Below are positions 34,544-47,955 of a stretch of 64,000 nt of DNA, one piece after another. Below the pieces are notes generated by a model. That model had not been told where the DNA came from and did no database searches. It saw nothing but the letters and a program-made list of their open reading frames with translations. Every line of letters starts with the position of its first letter. Position 1 is the stretch's first letter. The stretch comes from Fennellomyces sp. T-0311 (lineage: Eukaryota; Mucoromycota; Mucoromycetes; Mucorales; Lichtheimiaceae): contig JALLLT010000003.1 in NCBI GenBank assembly GCA_025266875.1, positions 806,001-870,000 on the forward strand, given 5' to 3'. The translations under genes and the position numbers were made by a program.

Positions 34544-36227
34544 GTTACGAGTAACGAGTGTAAGTGGAGACCAGAGAGTAGAAGAGACGAAAACTTAAAA
34601 ATATCTTTGGGTGCAGGATATTTATATCAAGGCCTCGTTCGTACTCGGATCCGTTTCATAAGCTTAGTACCTTGTCATACCAGAACTTGACGAGGCTTGG
34701 CTTCAATAAACTTTTTTTTTCGGACTGAGAACAGAACGTTTACTTCCCACAAAACCAGATACCTGCCTTACGTTGAAGAAAGTCTGCATATTTAGCTATA
34801 TAAAATTGTACGTTCGTTGGTGGGCTCTAAGCACCTAATGGATTCCACATTGAATAAATCGAATCCAAAGTAGATTTTATTCGTTGATGGTAGTACGAAC
34901 TTGACTGACAATTAATCTTTCGGAACTGTGTTTAATAATTCGTCACACGCGCCACTTGTTCCAAAATCCAGGAATAGTAAGGTCTGGAGGTTTGAAAAAG
35001 TAAAACTGCTGGATATACTAAGCATACTTTTAGGATTTATTGATAAAATATATGGTGATAAGGGCTTTTTTCGACGGCTAATATGATTTTACAGTGCTTA
35101 ATATAATCACTTGCATAGCAGTATCTCAAACACCCAAACTTAGCCTTTTAGGCATTTGTTAGACGACATGAGGCACCCGCAACAAATATTGTGATCTGAT
35201 ATTTCAACTACATGTAATAGCTAGTATAGAGGGAGTTTGAACAATCAGTACGTACATTTTGCCAATGTAGACTGGAGCTAATGTTAAAAATAATACCGAC
35301 AGTCACTTACGGTGGATGCTGGATTTGATAGCGACTCGTACAAAATGTGAATCTGTTATGAACGAGATTATAGTCCACTATATCATCATTCATTGAGGTA
35401 ACTGCTGTGGTGATGGGATTCGGCAATATATTCAAGCAGTATATAACTACAGATAGTATGTTTCTTATATGAGGATTGCTCTTACGTGTTCCGCAGACGA
35501 TGGTGTTATCGATATATATATATATGGATCGAAATTTTTAAGAAGGCCATATCGACGGCTCATCGTGTCCTGTAATCACAAGTTTCTTGTAAATGTCAAT
35601 TCAACGCATCATAACATCAATTTCTTTAGTTGTGTCACACATCTCATTGGTTTGAGGATGTACAAACTGATGTTCAAAGAACTTTGGCGGTGGCTCATTT
35701 AATTTCTTGTGTTTCTATACATTATTCTATCGTGACTTTTCTCGCCTCGATTGACATTGGCTCATGATGCAACTGCAAGCCTTTCCTGGTTTGAACTGTA
35801 GCATTACGCAGCTATTTTCAGAACTGGAATAAAGTACTATATATCTTATCGATGCGCCACCTCCTTGTTATGCATCTTTGTGCTATAATATAGCTCGTTC
35901 CGAATTGTATTTACATTGGATTTGCATAGCCACACTGTATAAGTTGGTAAAGGAACAGATGTTTAATATTACACGTAGCTGACATGGTGCCATCCAATAA
36001 TGGGGTGCGTATGGAACTCTAGGCAACACGTCCATGAAGAAAGTCCTTTTCGTTTTGTAATACTTATATTATGCACTCGGCTACAAGTGAATGAACTTCT
36101 TATATTTATAAAAAGAGTGAGGGTAAACTTAAAATGTAGTATTCCATTTAATTAAACTTAAAAATAATATAGTAATATGGGAAATCGATGCTACGTATAC
36201 GTTGTGAACTGAGACTAGGAATATAAG
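34544..36227. other. intergenic, no gene seen
   Basis: 1.7 kb including the promoter of protease B. A short plus-strand open frame at 35469-35702 has no domain and begins in simple AT sequence. Nothing else recognised. Confidence 0.45.
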
Positions 36228-38170
36228 CTAGTCTCTAGGTCCCAGCACAGTGATATTGCACCTCTGAAAGGCAGCAAAGCCATGGACGGTCAAGCCTTCG
36301 ACGTCATTGTGCAAATATATGGTATTCAAATACGGAGAAAGCGAGACGTTTAAAGCTGCAATATCGGTAAAGATCATACCGCCTAGCTCCAGCGAGTAAA
36401 TGCGTGGCATGTATGCAAATTCTTGAGAAAAGAGCACAATGTCTTCACCGTTTACTTCTCGATCGGGATTAATGATAGTCAAGTGACCGAGGCTTCGAAT
36501 ACGAACAATCTCCATCAGTACAAAAGCATCGGTTCCTGCACAGCTGACGAGCTCCAGTGTGAGCCCCTGGCTATAATTTCGTGGATCACGTTCCGCCAAG
36601 CGGTTCAATAATCGGCCAAAGCCTTCTCCAAAGACGTCTACATATTTCAACCTCAGGCGCTGGAGCCGCTGCATGGAGGCTATGCTATCAAAGATAGCGT
36701 CTGGAACATCCAACATGTAATTGTCCAGCCGTACACTTTCCAAGCTGGGAAAGTTTCGTAAAATATCCACTACGCACTGACGACATGCAGGACTAGCTAG
36801 TACATCAATGTAGAGATGAGTAAGACTTGAAGAATTGTATGTCGAAAGGAATCGCCAATCGTCGATCGTGCCTTGAGTTGGAGCAATGCAAATAGATTCT
36901 ATGACATTGGCGCTCTTTTCCAACCGCTTTTGTAGATACTGAAGGGAATCGAGATCGCAATAAGCAAAAGCTGTGAGAGCCTTTGGGCTGTCGAATGAAT
37001 ACGTTTCGTCGTACCGTAATGTGTCAAATTGCGACTCGTTGATCCTAATTTTTTCCAGTATAGGGCATTTATCCTCAATGAGTGACAGAAAGCTGCCGAC
37101 ACAGTTGTCCACGAACAACATTCTAAGTCGCGGTGACGATTGGAGTAAAGGGCCGAGCACGGAAGCATCCTGGATTGTATCTCGCACTTTTAAGGATATG
37201 CTTTCCAGGGAAGTGTCTGGTTCTATGTCTGCCGCTGTAGGGTAATCGGTAATTGATCGAGCTTCGAAAATGAGAAATCTGAGGTTTTTGCACGCCTCTA
37301 GGACTCGTGTGAGTGATATGTTGGTGACATCTTGAGCGGTAATTTGGAGTCGGGACAACTGATGGCCAATAACCAACATAGTGTCACAGATGGAAGCGCC
37401 TAAGTCAAGCGCTTCGGCATCATTAAACTTCGCTAATCAATCACTGATAAGTTTCATTGATTGCTTTAGGTCAAGCCCTCCTTATTACATGAATCAATGA
37501 GCCACAACTCTCGAAGTTCAGAGCACTTGCGAGATCTGAGAACTTCGAGGCATTTGAGTAACTTGTGAGAATTATCGTTGATCGACAGAGATACTATGTG
37601 ATGGGTTACGATGGGTATCGCAATGAACGGCAAGGGACCCGTGGAGGCTTCGTTTGCGATCACATCGCGCCATGGACCAGGACACTGTAGCACTCGGTTT
37701 CTCCACGTGTGACTGACTTGTAAGCAAATATAGTACGTCTCGCGGTCAAACAACTCTACAAAGCTGTTCAAGAGATCGTAGGGCGCTTCTGCGATTATAT
37801 CAATACAGGCATTCAAACGCTTTGTTGTCCGTTCGAGTTGCTGTGTCATCGAAGCGTAGTGGGGCGCGGAAGAAGGGATTTCCTTCATCCCTTTGTTGAG
37901 TACTTCTGCAGCACTCTTGTACATTCCTTGAGTGTAGTAAAGTTTCGAAACGCTGAGATACCCTTCTGCACTGTTTAACGTATTCTCCAAGGCTATCAAA
38001 CCCTGTTGAAGACTTGGTGAAAGAGCATTCTTTTTCTCCAACGCGGCTTTCAGATCCAACAAATGTGCTATACTGTCAGCGATCTCTCCAATCAACCGCG
38101 CTGAGCCATGGCCGATCATGTCGGGGTCAAGAGATGTCTGTGGTTCCAATGACCGTAGATCTCCTGTCAT
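36228..38170 (-). CDS. TPR-like/F-box/LRR protein, two exons
   Basis: Predicted SCF substrate receptor. Exons are 38170-37489 (682 nt) and 37432-36228 (1205 nt), 628 aa. The N-terminal ~130 residues are helical with a TPR-like unit (GYLSVSKLYYTQGMYKSAA). F-box at ~130-170 (APYDLLNSFVELFD ... QVSHTWRNRVLQCPGPW), then LRRs (LRMLFVDNC, LTHLYIDVLA, LESVRLDNYML, LQRLRLKYVDVFG, LGHLTIINPD, YSLELGGMIFTD). The donor GTAATA follows a GAT TCA T context that recurs in the paralog at 39515-41459; total coding length is identical (1887 nt) in both. Family-level function only. The first in-frame ATG (38170) was chosen; a little more open frame lies upstream without ATG. Confidence 0.87.
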
Positions 38171-39514
38171 GGTCTGATGACGATGCAAAATGGAATCAGT
38201 TACACAATTACTACCTTGATTCTGAGCATGCACTTACATTCAGAATACGAGTGAGCTAGTAAAGGGGGTAAGTTCAGGTTCAAAGACGTCGTTGCAAACA
38301 AAAAGTTAAGTTCGCACCAGACTAAGTTTACAAAGTGCGTTCGATAGCAACGAGCAGGGTCTATCTGACTTTTGTATTTGTCTTGGATTTAGTATAGCAA
38401 AATAAGCTTTTGCAGATTTGAGCTATTAAGAAGAGGTGATCCAATCTGCTCCAAACTCTGTGCACTTACACACTCTTGAAGGTTACACAGTTAGAACAGG
38501 TTTTCAAAATGACAAAACTTATGACATACATATAAAGTGACACGAGCTGCACCTTTGGGCTAAAATATGGTGCCATTTCTAAGTGTACTAGCTTTGGAGA
38601 GACAGAAGGAAATAGTACTCCCAGGCGCCTTGACATGCTGTCGTGCTTCCATTCAATTCCAATATCCACCCTGCTCATGTGACTAAAGCAATCTGACTCT
38701 CACTGTGACTATATGCCTGGTACAAAGAAGGACGGCGACACAAGATGCCGATATTGTGGGACAATGATATGTCACATGCAAAATATAAACAGAAAGGTGG
38801 ATGCCGATAGCAACATTGATAGAAACCTAATCACTTCATAGTCGATTACCAGTTACAAAGTACTCAGCGTGCTAGATTGCAACATGATATTATACTTGGA
38901 AACCAATCGGTTGATTTCAGTAGATAGCTATCGTGCAAATAATATGAATCTATCGAATGGGTTGATTTCCTTTCCCATCCACAAAGATTATCGAGTCTTT
39001 TCTGTACAACATTACCTTTCTTTTTCTTGAAAACGAGATGATCTGGTATAATATTGGTTAGGAATAATGTGGAGTAAGCAAAGACAGAAGAAAAGCATCG
39101 GCCGACAGAATTACTAGCTTAGCGAGAGATTATATGTACCCTACAGGCTCACTGACGACAATCGATGTAAGTGTGGTTCTTTATCTGGAAATTTATTCGC
39201 GTACAATGCTGTGGATCATTCTACGGTGGATGAGTATGGTAATGACTTCAGGTCATTCAGATTAAATGTTCTTTAACCCAGAAGACTGGCCCTGTGTCTG
39301 GGCAAGACACTTTATAGCCTTGAGTAAAAGTGACCGGATCTGTTAATGGAAAATAATAACTAAACAGTTCTAACCGCTAAATGGATGTTTTTCAGGTCAT
39401 TCCTCGATACTTGCATGCATATGTTAGACAAAGTTACGTTGTCGATAACTCTTTTCTCCCGATAAACTTACAGTTAGATACTTCTAGAATACTCGATGAG
39501 AAGGGTATATTATA
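38171..39514. other. intergenic between two F-box/LRR genes
   Basis: 1.3 kb separating the tandem TPR/F-box/LRR paralogs. No gene or repeat recognised. A weak minus-strand frame at 38466-38678 lacks similarity to anything known to me. Confidence 0.4.
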
Positions 39515-41459
39515 TTAAGTGCTATTATACATTTGTACATCTTGGATATGTCTCTGCAGCAAAGCCGCGCCTTCTTCCGGGATCACTACATCGTGTGACC
39601 AGAAATAATATAGTTGTGCTGACGACGCAATGTACTGGGCAGCTTCCATTGAAATATCCAGATGGCCCAAATCAAGGTACTTCAGCCGAGGCAATTGACC
39701 GACCCAATATGCGAAATCCGTGATATCTGAAACTGAGGATGCTGTGTCCGGTAGATAATGAACCCCTAACTCTTGCAAACTTTGGATCCTGGCAGCGTTA
39801 CAAAGCACTTCCCCAGTCATGCCTTCGCAACCAGTGATGAAAAGTTTCCGTAGTCGCGACTGCTCACCCTGATGAAGCTCTAACAGACGCACGAACGCCT
39901 CAGAGCGGATATCAAAGCACACCAAGCGCAAGTGTGATAGGTTTTTCATAGTTGCAATTGCATTACATATACCATCGATCGTGCCTTCTGTAATGCTGGA
40001 TCCACCCTCATCGCCATAGAAATTTTGTAGGCGAAGCGTTTCCACATGAGGATAACACCGTAGCATAGCGGGTATATTGTCATGAAATGCTGTTGCAGCG
40101 TCCAAAGCATCGATATATACATGTGTCAACTTGTGCATAACGAAAGACGATAATGGACTCCAGTCTGAAAGGGTTGTACCTTCTCCATCATTAGAGCATG
40201 GAGTCACGTATAATGCTCGCAACGAGTGGGCACTTTTTGCAAGGCGTGGTAGTATAGGTTTGGTTGAAACGACTGGATCAAGAGAAAGACACTGTAGCCC
40301 GTCCGCGTGTGCTGGTAATGATTTGACCGAATTGTATAAATCTCCGAAATCGTGTATGTTTGCAACGATGGTCGTTAACTTGGGGCAATAGTCACCAAGA
40401 ACGGAGAGAATATCATAGTGACAGTAGCCGAGAATTAATGATTCAAGGTGTGGTGACTTTTCGAAAAGCGGTGCAAGGCTATTAACAGATATGGTTTGTC
40501 TCGTTGGGCGGAGGTCGACTGTTGTCAATAACGTGGTGTAGGGTACTGATACTCCGGTATAGCAGTCTCTAATGCACGAGACACGACATTCGATTGTGGT
40601 GAGGTTACGGCAAGTAGACAAAATCGTGCCGAGCAAAATCTCGGTCTTTAGTCTGGGAGTATCGAGTCGCAGTTCGCTTAATGTTTTGGAAACATGACAT
40701 AATGCAGTATACAATGATGCGCTCATATCGATGTTACCGGGAGCTACCAGCATTCTGTTAAATTCTGTCACTCTCAATGCGGACCACATTACAAACATTA
40801 CATGGATCGATGATGTCCAATGATCGCAAATTCGAGAATTTGTGTTTTCCGAACAAGCCGATGCATTTCATGTTCATTTTTGTTTCGTCAAGTAAGGATA
40901 ATCGTTCGACATGTCGCGATACCGTCGGTAGAAGATTGAGCGGTGTGAGCTGGTTTTGTGCAGACCGAGAAATGTTGACCACACGCCATGGCTCAGGACA
41001 CTCCAGCAAAGTATTCCGCCAATACCGACAAACAAAGGTGCAGTTTCCGGCCGAAGGTGCATCAAGATATCCGATAATATTGCATAACACGTCGTACGGG
41101 ATGTGTGCGATGAAATCGATACGCCGTTGCAAAAGTGAATCAGCAAGACCCTTCAGCTGTTTGAAGAGCGTATACTCTGGATCATCTGGAGAGACTAGCT
41201 CCATCCCCTTTTCAAAAACTTGAATCGCGTTGTGTTGCCGTCCTTGGATTGAGTAGAGCGTACCAGCATACAGGTACCCATCCACTTTGTTTGGAGTATT
41301 CACCATCGTCGATGACGCTTCTCGAAGAGCGTCAGTAAGGTCAGTCGTTTTTCTCCAGGTAGCCGTGCGCAGCTTAAGTGTTGCAGAAAGTTCATTGATC
41401 CTTTCATCTTGTTGGTCATTAACTGTAGCGATGGCCATCATTGCATCAAACGATGGCAT
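39515..41459 (-). CDS. TPR-like/F-box/LRR protein, two exons
   Basis: Predicted SCF substrate receptor, sister of the gene at 36228-38170. Exons are 41459-40802 (658 nt) and 40743-39515 (1229 nt), 628 aa. TPR-like unit at ~60-90 (GYLYAGTLYSIQGRQHNAIQ), F-box at ~118-157 (IPYDVLCNIIGYLD ... VCRYWRNTLLECPEPW), then LRRs (LSELRLDTP, LTTIECRVS, LTHVYIDALD, VETLRLQNFYG, LSHLRLVCFD, LQELGVHYLPD, LKYLDLGHLDIS). The acceptor at ...GGTAG/CTCCC was preferred because it keeps frame and makes the start of exon 2 (PGNIDMS) align with the gene at 426-2355 (LGQIDIS). Ligand unknown. Confidence 0.86.
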
Positions 41460-44400
41460 GGCAAGTCGATTCTTTCCAGATTGTCGAACTCCAATGTGTT
41501 ATTTATGGATTGAATTTATGCGTAATCAATCCTACTTGTTGGCTCGAAAAAAGCTTTCGCTATTCCCGACAAGAATCGTCGCTGTCCTAAAATGGTAAGG
41601 CTCAGCCATAGTGATGACAGTGAGTGGAAAAAAGTTGCTCAATTCGATATGAGACTTCTTATAAGCTACTGGTCTATATTAAGGTTAAGGAATATCAACG
41701 CCTATTTTGTAGCTTTCGAGGAATATTATTCTGTTGCACGGAAGTTCAGAAGGAACTTTGCAGCGGCTAATACCGTCCGTGCGCTGGTGGCGTCCATGGT
41801 ATAGTTACTTACTGACTGTTATAATAACAAGATGCAATATTTAAAGAACTCTATCACATCTATAATCAGAGCCCCAACTATGACATTTTCTTAGGTGTTA
41901 TGGTTCAAAATATTAATATTTGGCTAATATTGTACGTATGTGCCGTTGCTCAAACATAGTAGCGGTATAGTGCGGATAGTCCTGTAATCATTTACGATAC
42001 TTGGTATTGTAGAGAACAATTTTTAAGTAGCCTTTCATAGAAGGAGAGAATACTATAATATAATATGTACACAGTCAAACGAAGGGCTGCATATAGATAT
42101 GTGGTGTGCGTTGCTAGGAGAAAGCATATACCTTGTTCAAGCATTGTAAAACACTATATCAAGACATAGCAGCCCACATAGTGATGCATGAATGTTATTC
42201 CCGAAGGTGCTCATGAAACGAGTGGTTTTAACACGCCATCAGGAATATAGACGTAAAAAATGTAAAAGAACATGCGGATAATACAAATCTGGTGTAAATA
42301 AATCTAGTCCCTGCCGCAGCAGATACAAGAATCTCGGCCCGTTCCACTCCGAAAATATCCGAATCAGATGTTACTGCGCAACATTTTAAAGTTGTGTATA
42401 TGTATCTCGGAGATTGCTTGAGCGTGTTTGTTTCCCTAGCAAGGAAGTGACCGGACCTTGTGAACGTCAAGTAGTAGGTTTGAGAAAAATCGAATAACCG
42501 GTCATTCTAGGCATAATTTTTCGCTAAAAAGAAGCGGGTACTGGGAATTTACTTCGATTATATTTGTAATGCCTTATGGCTGGATTCACTTGTACATAAG
42601 CGAAACGACATATCAAACTATATGTATTGACGTACATACTGAAGCATACGTTGCTACGCAGATCAGATTTCTAAAACATGCATATAACGCATATTTTTGC
42701 AGTATTATTATATGCACATTTAGAAGTTCATGCTGTAGCAATGTTACGGATATCCCCCATGCATTACATAGTGTATTCCAAGAAAACAAAAATATATAAT
42801 AGCTTGGTCAAAGTCACTTTTGCTTTAAAGTCAAAGTACATTATGTTGTAATTGTTCTGATTAAACAACTATACGTATGAGGCTACAGTGACTGATTATC
42901 TGAGTTCGCTTTATTATGTGACCACCAGTGAAATATTAGCGCTTATTCCACTCTCTATCTGTAATGTGCCAGATATCTGAACCGTGTTAAAGATGTGTAG
43001 TCTCTTTGTCACACCGCGTTGACGCTTATCTGGCGAAGGAGAGCCGAGGATACAAACAGCAAGCGTTACCGCGCTCACTTCTATATATCGAAGATTATAG
43101 AAGCCTTTCTATATAAATGAGTATCTGGTTTACTTGGGGTCACACAGGTCATAGTACTGAATATCTCTGGTGACTGCAAACTTTATATTTATGCTGCTGC
43201 GGTTTGTGGAGGATGAAAAAAAGCTAATTTTCATGACACCGACTTCATTGCTGCGGCAGTCGGCTGTCCTGGCCTGATTTGTTGAATCGTCGGCGGTAAT
43301 TAAAGCCCTCAGTATATAAGCTCTTTTCACTTTTTCGTACCAGTTGTTTAGTCAATTGAAAACAACTGGTATGTATGTTTTGTTTATGCTGGCTTGGGAT
43401 ATGGTGCAGCTATCCACGATGAGGAGGAAAGCATCAAAAGAGTCGACATCGACTTAGAGCCATGAAATATATGGACTTATGCTGAGAGATGCTTGGGGAA
43501 CTGATATAGCACTACTTTAACGTGATTTCTGTGCTGGTGTAGTTATGAGTGATTATTTACTAACGAATCTACTGCCATAGAAGCGATTTAAGCGAGCGAG
43601 GACGATTCACTGAGCCAGGCAAGTTTTTCTACGTTACTTTTTTTTTCGACAAGTTCATAAAACCTCTTCTTTACATAGTACGTATATAATGCTATACAAA
43701 TATATCCTTATCGGTCAATAAGACTCAGGAACCTCCAACCAACACTGATAAAGGTAATACTGTCTTTATAACGGCGCTTTTTGTTATGATAATCGTGTCC
43801 CAGGTATCCCCAACATTGTAAAATTTTGCGCGTAATCCAATCATGTCCGATATAGAACGAGAAAACTTGACTTGGTCACAAATTTTCTTTCTTCTTCTCC
43901 TTGTAAAAAAATAAACAAGCTACTCAAAGGTTTCTTGTCCTATACGTATTAACTGATTTTGTCTGTGCCTCGTTGTTAAATGTGCTGTTATGCTTTTCTC
44001 ATAGATTCAGAGACGACAGAAGCGACAGGAGCGACAGGAGCGGCACACTCACCGAGGGCAGTAGAAGGCAGTATGATACAGCAGTTCCTGTACGAACAAA
44101 TCCCTATCACTAAGAGAGTAGATGCCTAACAGTATCTTTGATCAAGTGCAATTGATGCTGTACTCTGGCACTCAACTTAAAACGATATGGGAGACCAAAA
44201 GTGGGACTATGTAAAGCTTCTTAACAAACGACAACAACGGTATACTTTTCTTTGCCAGCATACACTTACTTGCACTCAATATGATAAGATCATACGATCA
44301 CTCGCCCAAACGTGATGATATCAGAACACTTCAAATCAAAGATACGTATTCAAAAGCAGTTTTATGCTTTCGATTGTCAGGGTGACTGGCGATAGAGAAT

Positions 44401-45013
44401 CTGTTTCAGCGCAAACAGTAACAATAAAGGCTAGTACATACGAGCTAACATACATGTATTCGAGACGTTGTGGCAAGTAAATAAGCTCAAAAGTTATAAT
44501 TTTATTGCTGGGAAGTATTGGACTGCTCCTATAGCTATTAGGTCGCCCCCTTGCGGTACTTATGTTTGTTTGAATATTACAAAGGGAGCAGGATTCCATA
44601 CTTGAACAAAAGGCAAGTAAATAACATATTAGCTATCAATTTCTCGTGTACAAGCAGATTGCTTTCGTTTCATCAAATAAAGTAATGGTTGGGAAAGAAA
44701 GAAGCGTCAGGACTTTTGTTGTGTAAATCGAAGACTTCTTGAAGTTGAAATCTCATTATATTGTTATACCCAGGGGGTCCCGTGATGTCGTTAACAAGCA
44801 GGTTTTGCTTATTTTTTTAGAGCCCACGCAATACAACGAAAGGAGAAGCAAAGCAAAGTACATTATACAAAGTGGAAGTTGTTTTTTTAAACTTTCTGAT
44901 TGACCAAACTGAGCATACGCGATAGGTTATAGTTATACATAACGCCAAAGTTGATTTGTCATACTTGCCTATAGTGCGGTGTTAAGGAATTCTCGACCAG
45001 AGTCCCTCTTAGA
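41460..45013. other. long gene-poor stretch
   Basis: 3.5 kb of AT-rich DNA between the last F-box/LRR gene and a MITE. Only short, overlapping, featureless open frames occur on both strands. No tRNA-like fold, transposon end or conserved motif seen. Confidence 0.45.
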
Positions 45014-45170
45014 CACTGCAAAAAATTTTTGGGTGAATTTTGGGTGAATGAGTTTTTGAGGTGATCAAACATAAGCTTTTTAACCACTTGTACTACCATT
45101 TTTAGTAACTCAAGTGGTTAACCATTTCGAAAAATTATTCACCAAAATTCCCCAAAAATTTTTTGCAGTG
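45014..45170. mobile_element. 157-bp MITE with CACTGCAAAAAA ends
   Basis: Ends CACTGCAAAAAATTTTTGGG and, inverted, CCCCAAAAATTTTTTGCAGTG; the inverted similarity extends ~45 bp inward with small gaps. An inner inverted pair (TTAACCACTTGTA / CAAGTGGTTAA) makes almost the whole unit a hairpin. No clear target duplication and no coding potential. CACTG ends suggest a CACTA-related origin (inference). Confidence 0.7.
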
Positions 45171-45899
45171 ATACGTTAAATGGCAGAAATATAGATGAGG
45201 TCCTTGTAAGTCACGCTTTTCACATAGTTCTGGATGTAATACGCGAAAATAAAATTATGAAAAGTGTACAATTACTATGCATATCGCGAGCAAAAACTGT
45301 TGTACGTTTCTATTACACATACACAAGAAGCAAGCAATCACATTTTATTCGAAATTGGTGGCTGAGACAAGTAACGTACCAAACTAAAACACTAGTTCGC
45401 ATGGGCTCTTACGTGTCAAAAGCAGCTAATAAATGCGTTGTCTTAGCCTAGACTATGATATATCTGTACCTGGATTATTATCAAAGCTACGTATTGAAAA
45501 ACTGTTAGAGTATAGCCAAAAGATGTTTGCGTATGCCACTGATAGACGTCACGCACATAGTCTGACGTCTTCGCAATTGATTAGTCGAGAATGCATGTTT
45601 ATATGTTAGAAGATGATTTACCTGCTCCTATAGGCATAAGGTCACTTCCTTTCGGTACGAAGTATAGTACAATCATTTCTGAAAAAGCCCTTTAGGGAGA
45701 AAAAACAGGTCGGATTTGAAAATAAAACAGAGGAGAGGCGCTTGGGAATGCGGTGGAAAATAGCATTATGATAGATACCAGCGCACATATCATGTGGGTT
45801 GGGCTGCAGTGTGGTCGGTAAGGGATTGTAAGGCGTCTTCTGGGAGCAGTTCTTCTTCCTCATCTTTAGTAGTTGAGTGGCTTAGGTAGTCGAACTTGC
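45171..45899. other. intergenic, no gene seen
   Basis: Short open frames only (for example plus 45257-45451), with no recognisable domain. Confidence 0.4.
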
Positions 45900-46440
45900 G
45901 TACGACATAAATCAGGGTGGGTCATGCACTCTTCCATTTGCCTCGTAGCAGACCAGCGTTTGAACGCAGCAGGCAGTTCATTATGTGGTCCAATGGTTGC
46001 ATCTTGTCAGTTATCTCGCGGACAGTGCTAAATGCATCCAACAAGTCCTTCATCGGACTGCCTATCAAGGGGCAAGTGGCATAGTGCTCTCGTGTTGCGG
46101 CAACAGTACCACATCGGCAGTCTTTTAATGGGTACGACGGGAGCCATTGCATACGCCATCAGACTAGGTGATATCTATCGTTAGAGAGGACACCTAAATA
46201 TAGCATTGGGCCTATTATTCTCAGCTGACGGAGGCAGCGGATTGTCTTGTACTTGTTGGCTCGTGGTTTGAATTCACCGGCCCGTTTGTTGGCAATTGCT
46301 GTACCAATTGGGTCCTTCAGCGCGTTTGTATGGTCTTGCAGTTTGTTGTATTTCTGATGAAGTGGGCTTGCTGTGGTCAATTTTTTTTTCCACTGGTCTC
46401 CGCTAGGCTTCTTATTGGCGTCAGAGGATCGACAGCTCGA
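45900..46440 (-). pseudogene. non-LTR retrotransposon (LINE) 3' relic
   Basis: On the minus strand one frame from ~46380 to 45922 encodes LRQLRIIGPMLYLGVLSNDR, YHLV-stop-WRMQWLPSYPLKD, then CRCG ... REHYATCPL, the C-terminal region with a Cys/His-rich motif found after the RT in many LINEs. The stop (TGA at 46159-46161) lies where an Arg (CGA) fits. Upstream sequence is frameshifted at a run of A. It is a 5'-truncated, dead fragment of a family different from the one at 53.9-56.8 kb. Confidence 0.6.
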
Positions 46441-46893
46441 CTGCTTGTATCACGTTCGGCATCGGTAGTATTCGTAATCGAGAGACAAATTTGAGCTGTA
46501 TTCGCAATTGATTAAGCTATGTAAGAAATACAATTCAACGCGGATCAATAGCTCTTGGAATAAATAGGCATGTAAGCATTACTGATAGCCAAAATCCAAG
46601 ATGATTCCCCCTGCCTACCGTACTTTTGAGTTATGGCCTTATAGTGACTTTATATTAGGCAAACCCCGCGACGTAGTATGTACAGTAATAGCGTTATAAA
46701 TAACTTTAAATAATAGTCGTTAAAGTACGTTGCTCGTATATAGAGGGTTTGCCCCGTTTACTGTCGTTCCCTGTGTGGTGCAGTAAACCGCTTTCATTAT
46801 TGCTATGTACTCTATGATGAGGCTATACGAGTGGGTTCGATAATACGTTCAAGAGTTTTATACCGAGTATATGTGTAGGTAAAGGGAAACGCA
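46441..46893. other. intergenic, no gene seen
   Basis: AT-rich sequence between the LINE relic and the CACTA element. Nothing recognised. Confidence 0.4.
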
Positions 46894-47161
46894 CACTACG
46901 GGTTATTTTGCTACGTTACATCTACGGCAAATCTCTACAAATCCACAACTCGGCAAATCTCTGAATTTCGACCATTTCGTAGATTTTATCTCCAGAGACT
47001 TGCAGTGTTTTTAGTAGATTCGCTGTAGATCCTCCATAATATTAATACACTTAAATCATAGCTTTTGGACGATAGATGGTATAAACAATTGTTTTGTTCA
47101 AGAGTTACGAGATGCTTCGTTTTTGCGCTCTCGTCTGGGTACCAACCAGTCGCAGTCTACA

Positions 47162-47539
47162 CTATTTTTTCTGTCGTTTTTTCGTATTTGCTATCTTTTT
47201 CACTAGAGTTGCTAACTTTTTTCCTGAGCTTCCAATACCACTGTTGATGACGGATGATCGCTTACGCTTGCCTGTGTCCACTTCCTTTAATATACTTTTA
47301 CCTGGCTTGGTTTGCTCCGGCTTTTTTTTGTGTAAATATGCCTTTTTCAGAGAAGGCTCATCGAGCTCGCTAGGATCATCTTTGTCATCTTCATCATTTC
47401 TACTCTTTCCACTGACACTTTTACCACTCGTATCCCCAAAACCTTCTCTTGAAAAGCCATGCTTAACCACCGATTCAGTAAATAGTGTCTTACTTGTCTG
47501 TTCGGGTCTGTCGTCTGCTGCTGCGTCAAAATCGCCCAT
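47162..47539 (-). CDS. small basic-tailed hydrophilic protein inside the CACTA element
   Basis: ATG 47539, 125 codons; the frame remains open further upstream. The first half is acidic (DAAADDRPEQT, RNDEDDKDDPSELDEP); the second half is Lys-rich (KKAYLHKKKPEQTKPGKS, GKRKRSS, KKIANTKKRQKK) with likely nuclear signals. The acidic-then-basic layout resembles a DNA- or chromatin-binding accessory protein. Similarity to a named family was not recognised. It could be an element-encoded binding protein acting on the subterminal repeats (speculative) or the captured tail of a host gene. Confidence 0.4.
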   Translation of the reverse strand: MGDFDAAADDRPEQTSKTLFTESVVKHGFSREGFGDTSGKSVSGKSRNDEDDKDDPSELDEPSLKKAYLHKKKPEQTKPGKSILKEVDTGKRKRSSVINSGIGSSGKKLATLVKKIANTKKRQKK

Positions 47540-47685
47540 CGGCGCGTCCAGGTCCACCGTCACGCTGGGGGCGTATGTGGTACTTGGTTACCCATCGCTT
47601 TTACCATAACTGTTACCAATCTCACAGTTGTACTGGTGGTCACTTTGGTTAAAATGAAAAGCTAGTAAACAGCTCGATATCCAAT

Positions 47686-47955
47686 ATGAAAATCTCACAC
47701 TTCGTAAATTGGACTTTCATTACCTTCATATTCATTACGAGATTAGCCATCGCGACTGGATTTGTCATTTTCAGCACCGCAAGCAATCAGTATAAAGTTG
47801 TAGAAACAGCATCCAGTATAGCTTATATTCATCACATCGCTATAAGCCTCTTCAAGCTTCCTTCACTTCTTTTGGTGTCTATTTTTCAGTCTTTGCTTTC
47901 TCGACAAGCCCTGATTTGGCGACACAATCTGCAATATGCTGATGCTCTGTTATAA
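47686..47955 (+). CDS. 89-codon hydrophobic open frame inside the CACTA element
   Basis: ATG 47686 to TAA 47955. The predicted product is strongly hydrophobic with two to three potential membrane segments (FITFIFITRLAIATGFVIF; ISLFKLPSLLLVSIFQSLL). It is divergent from the basic-tailed frame at 47162-47539 with ~145 bp between. No family recognised. It may be a captured host fragment or chance. Confidence 0.3.
   Translation: MKISHFVNWTFITFIFITRLAIATGFVIFSTASNQYKVVETASSIAYIHHIAISLFKLPSLLLVSIFQSLLSRQALIWRHNLQYADALL

Noticed and set aside
40743..40802. Alternative acceptors (GACAG, AACAG) for the intron of the gene at 39515-41459
   Set aside because: They create a TAA at the joint or break the frame; the GGTAG acceptor keeps frame and matches the paralogs.
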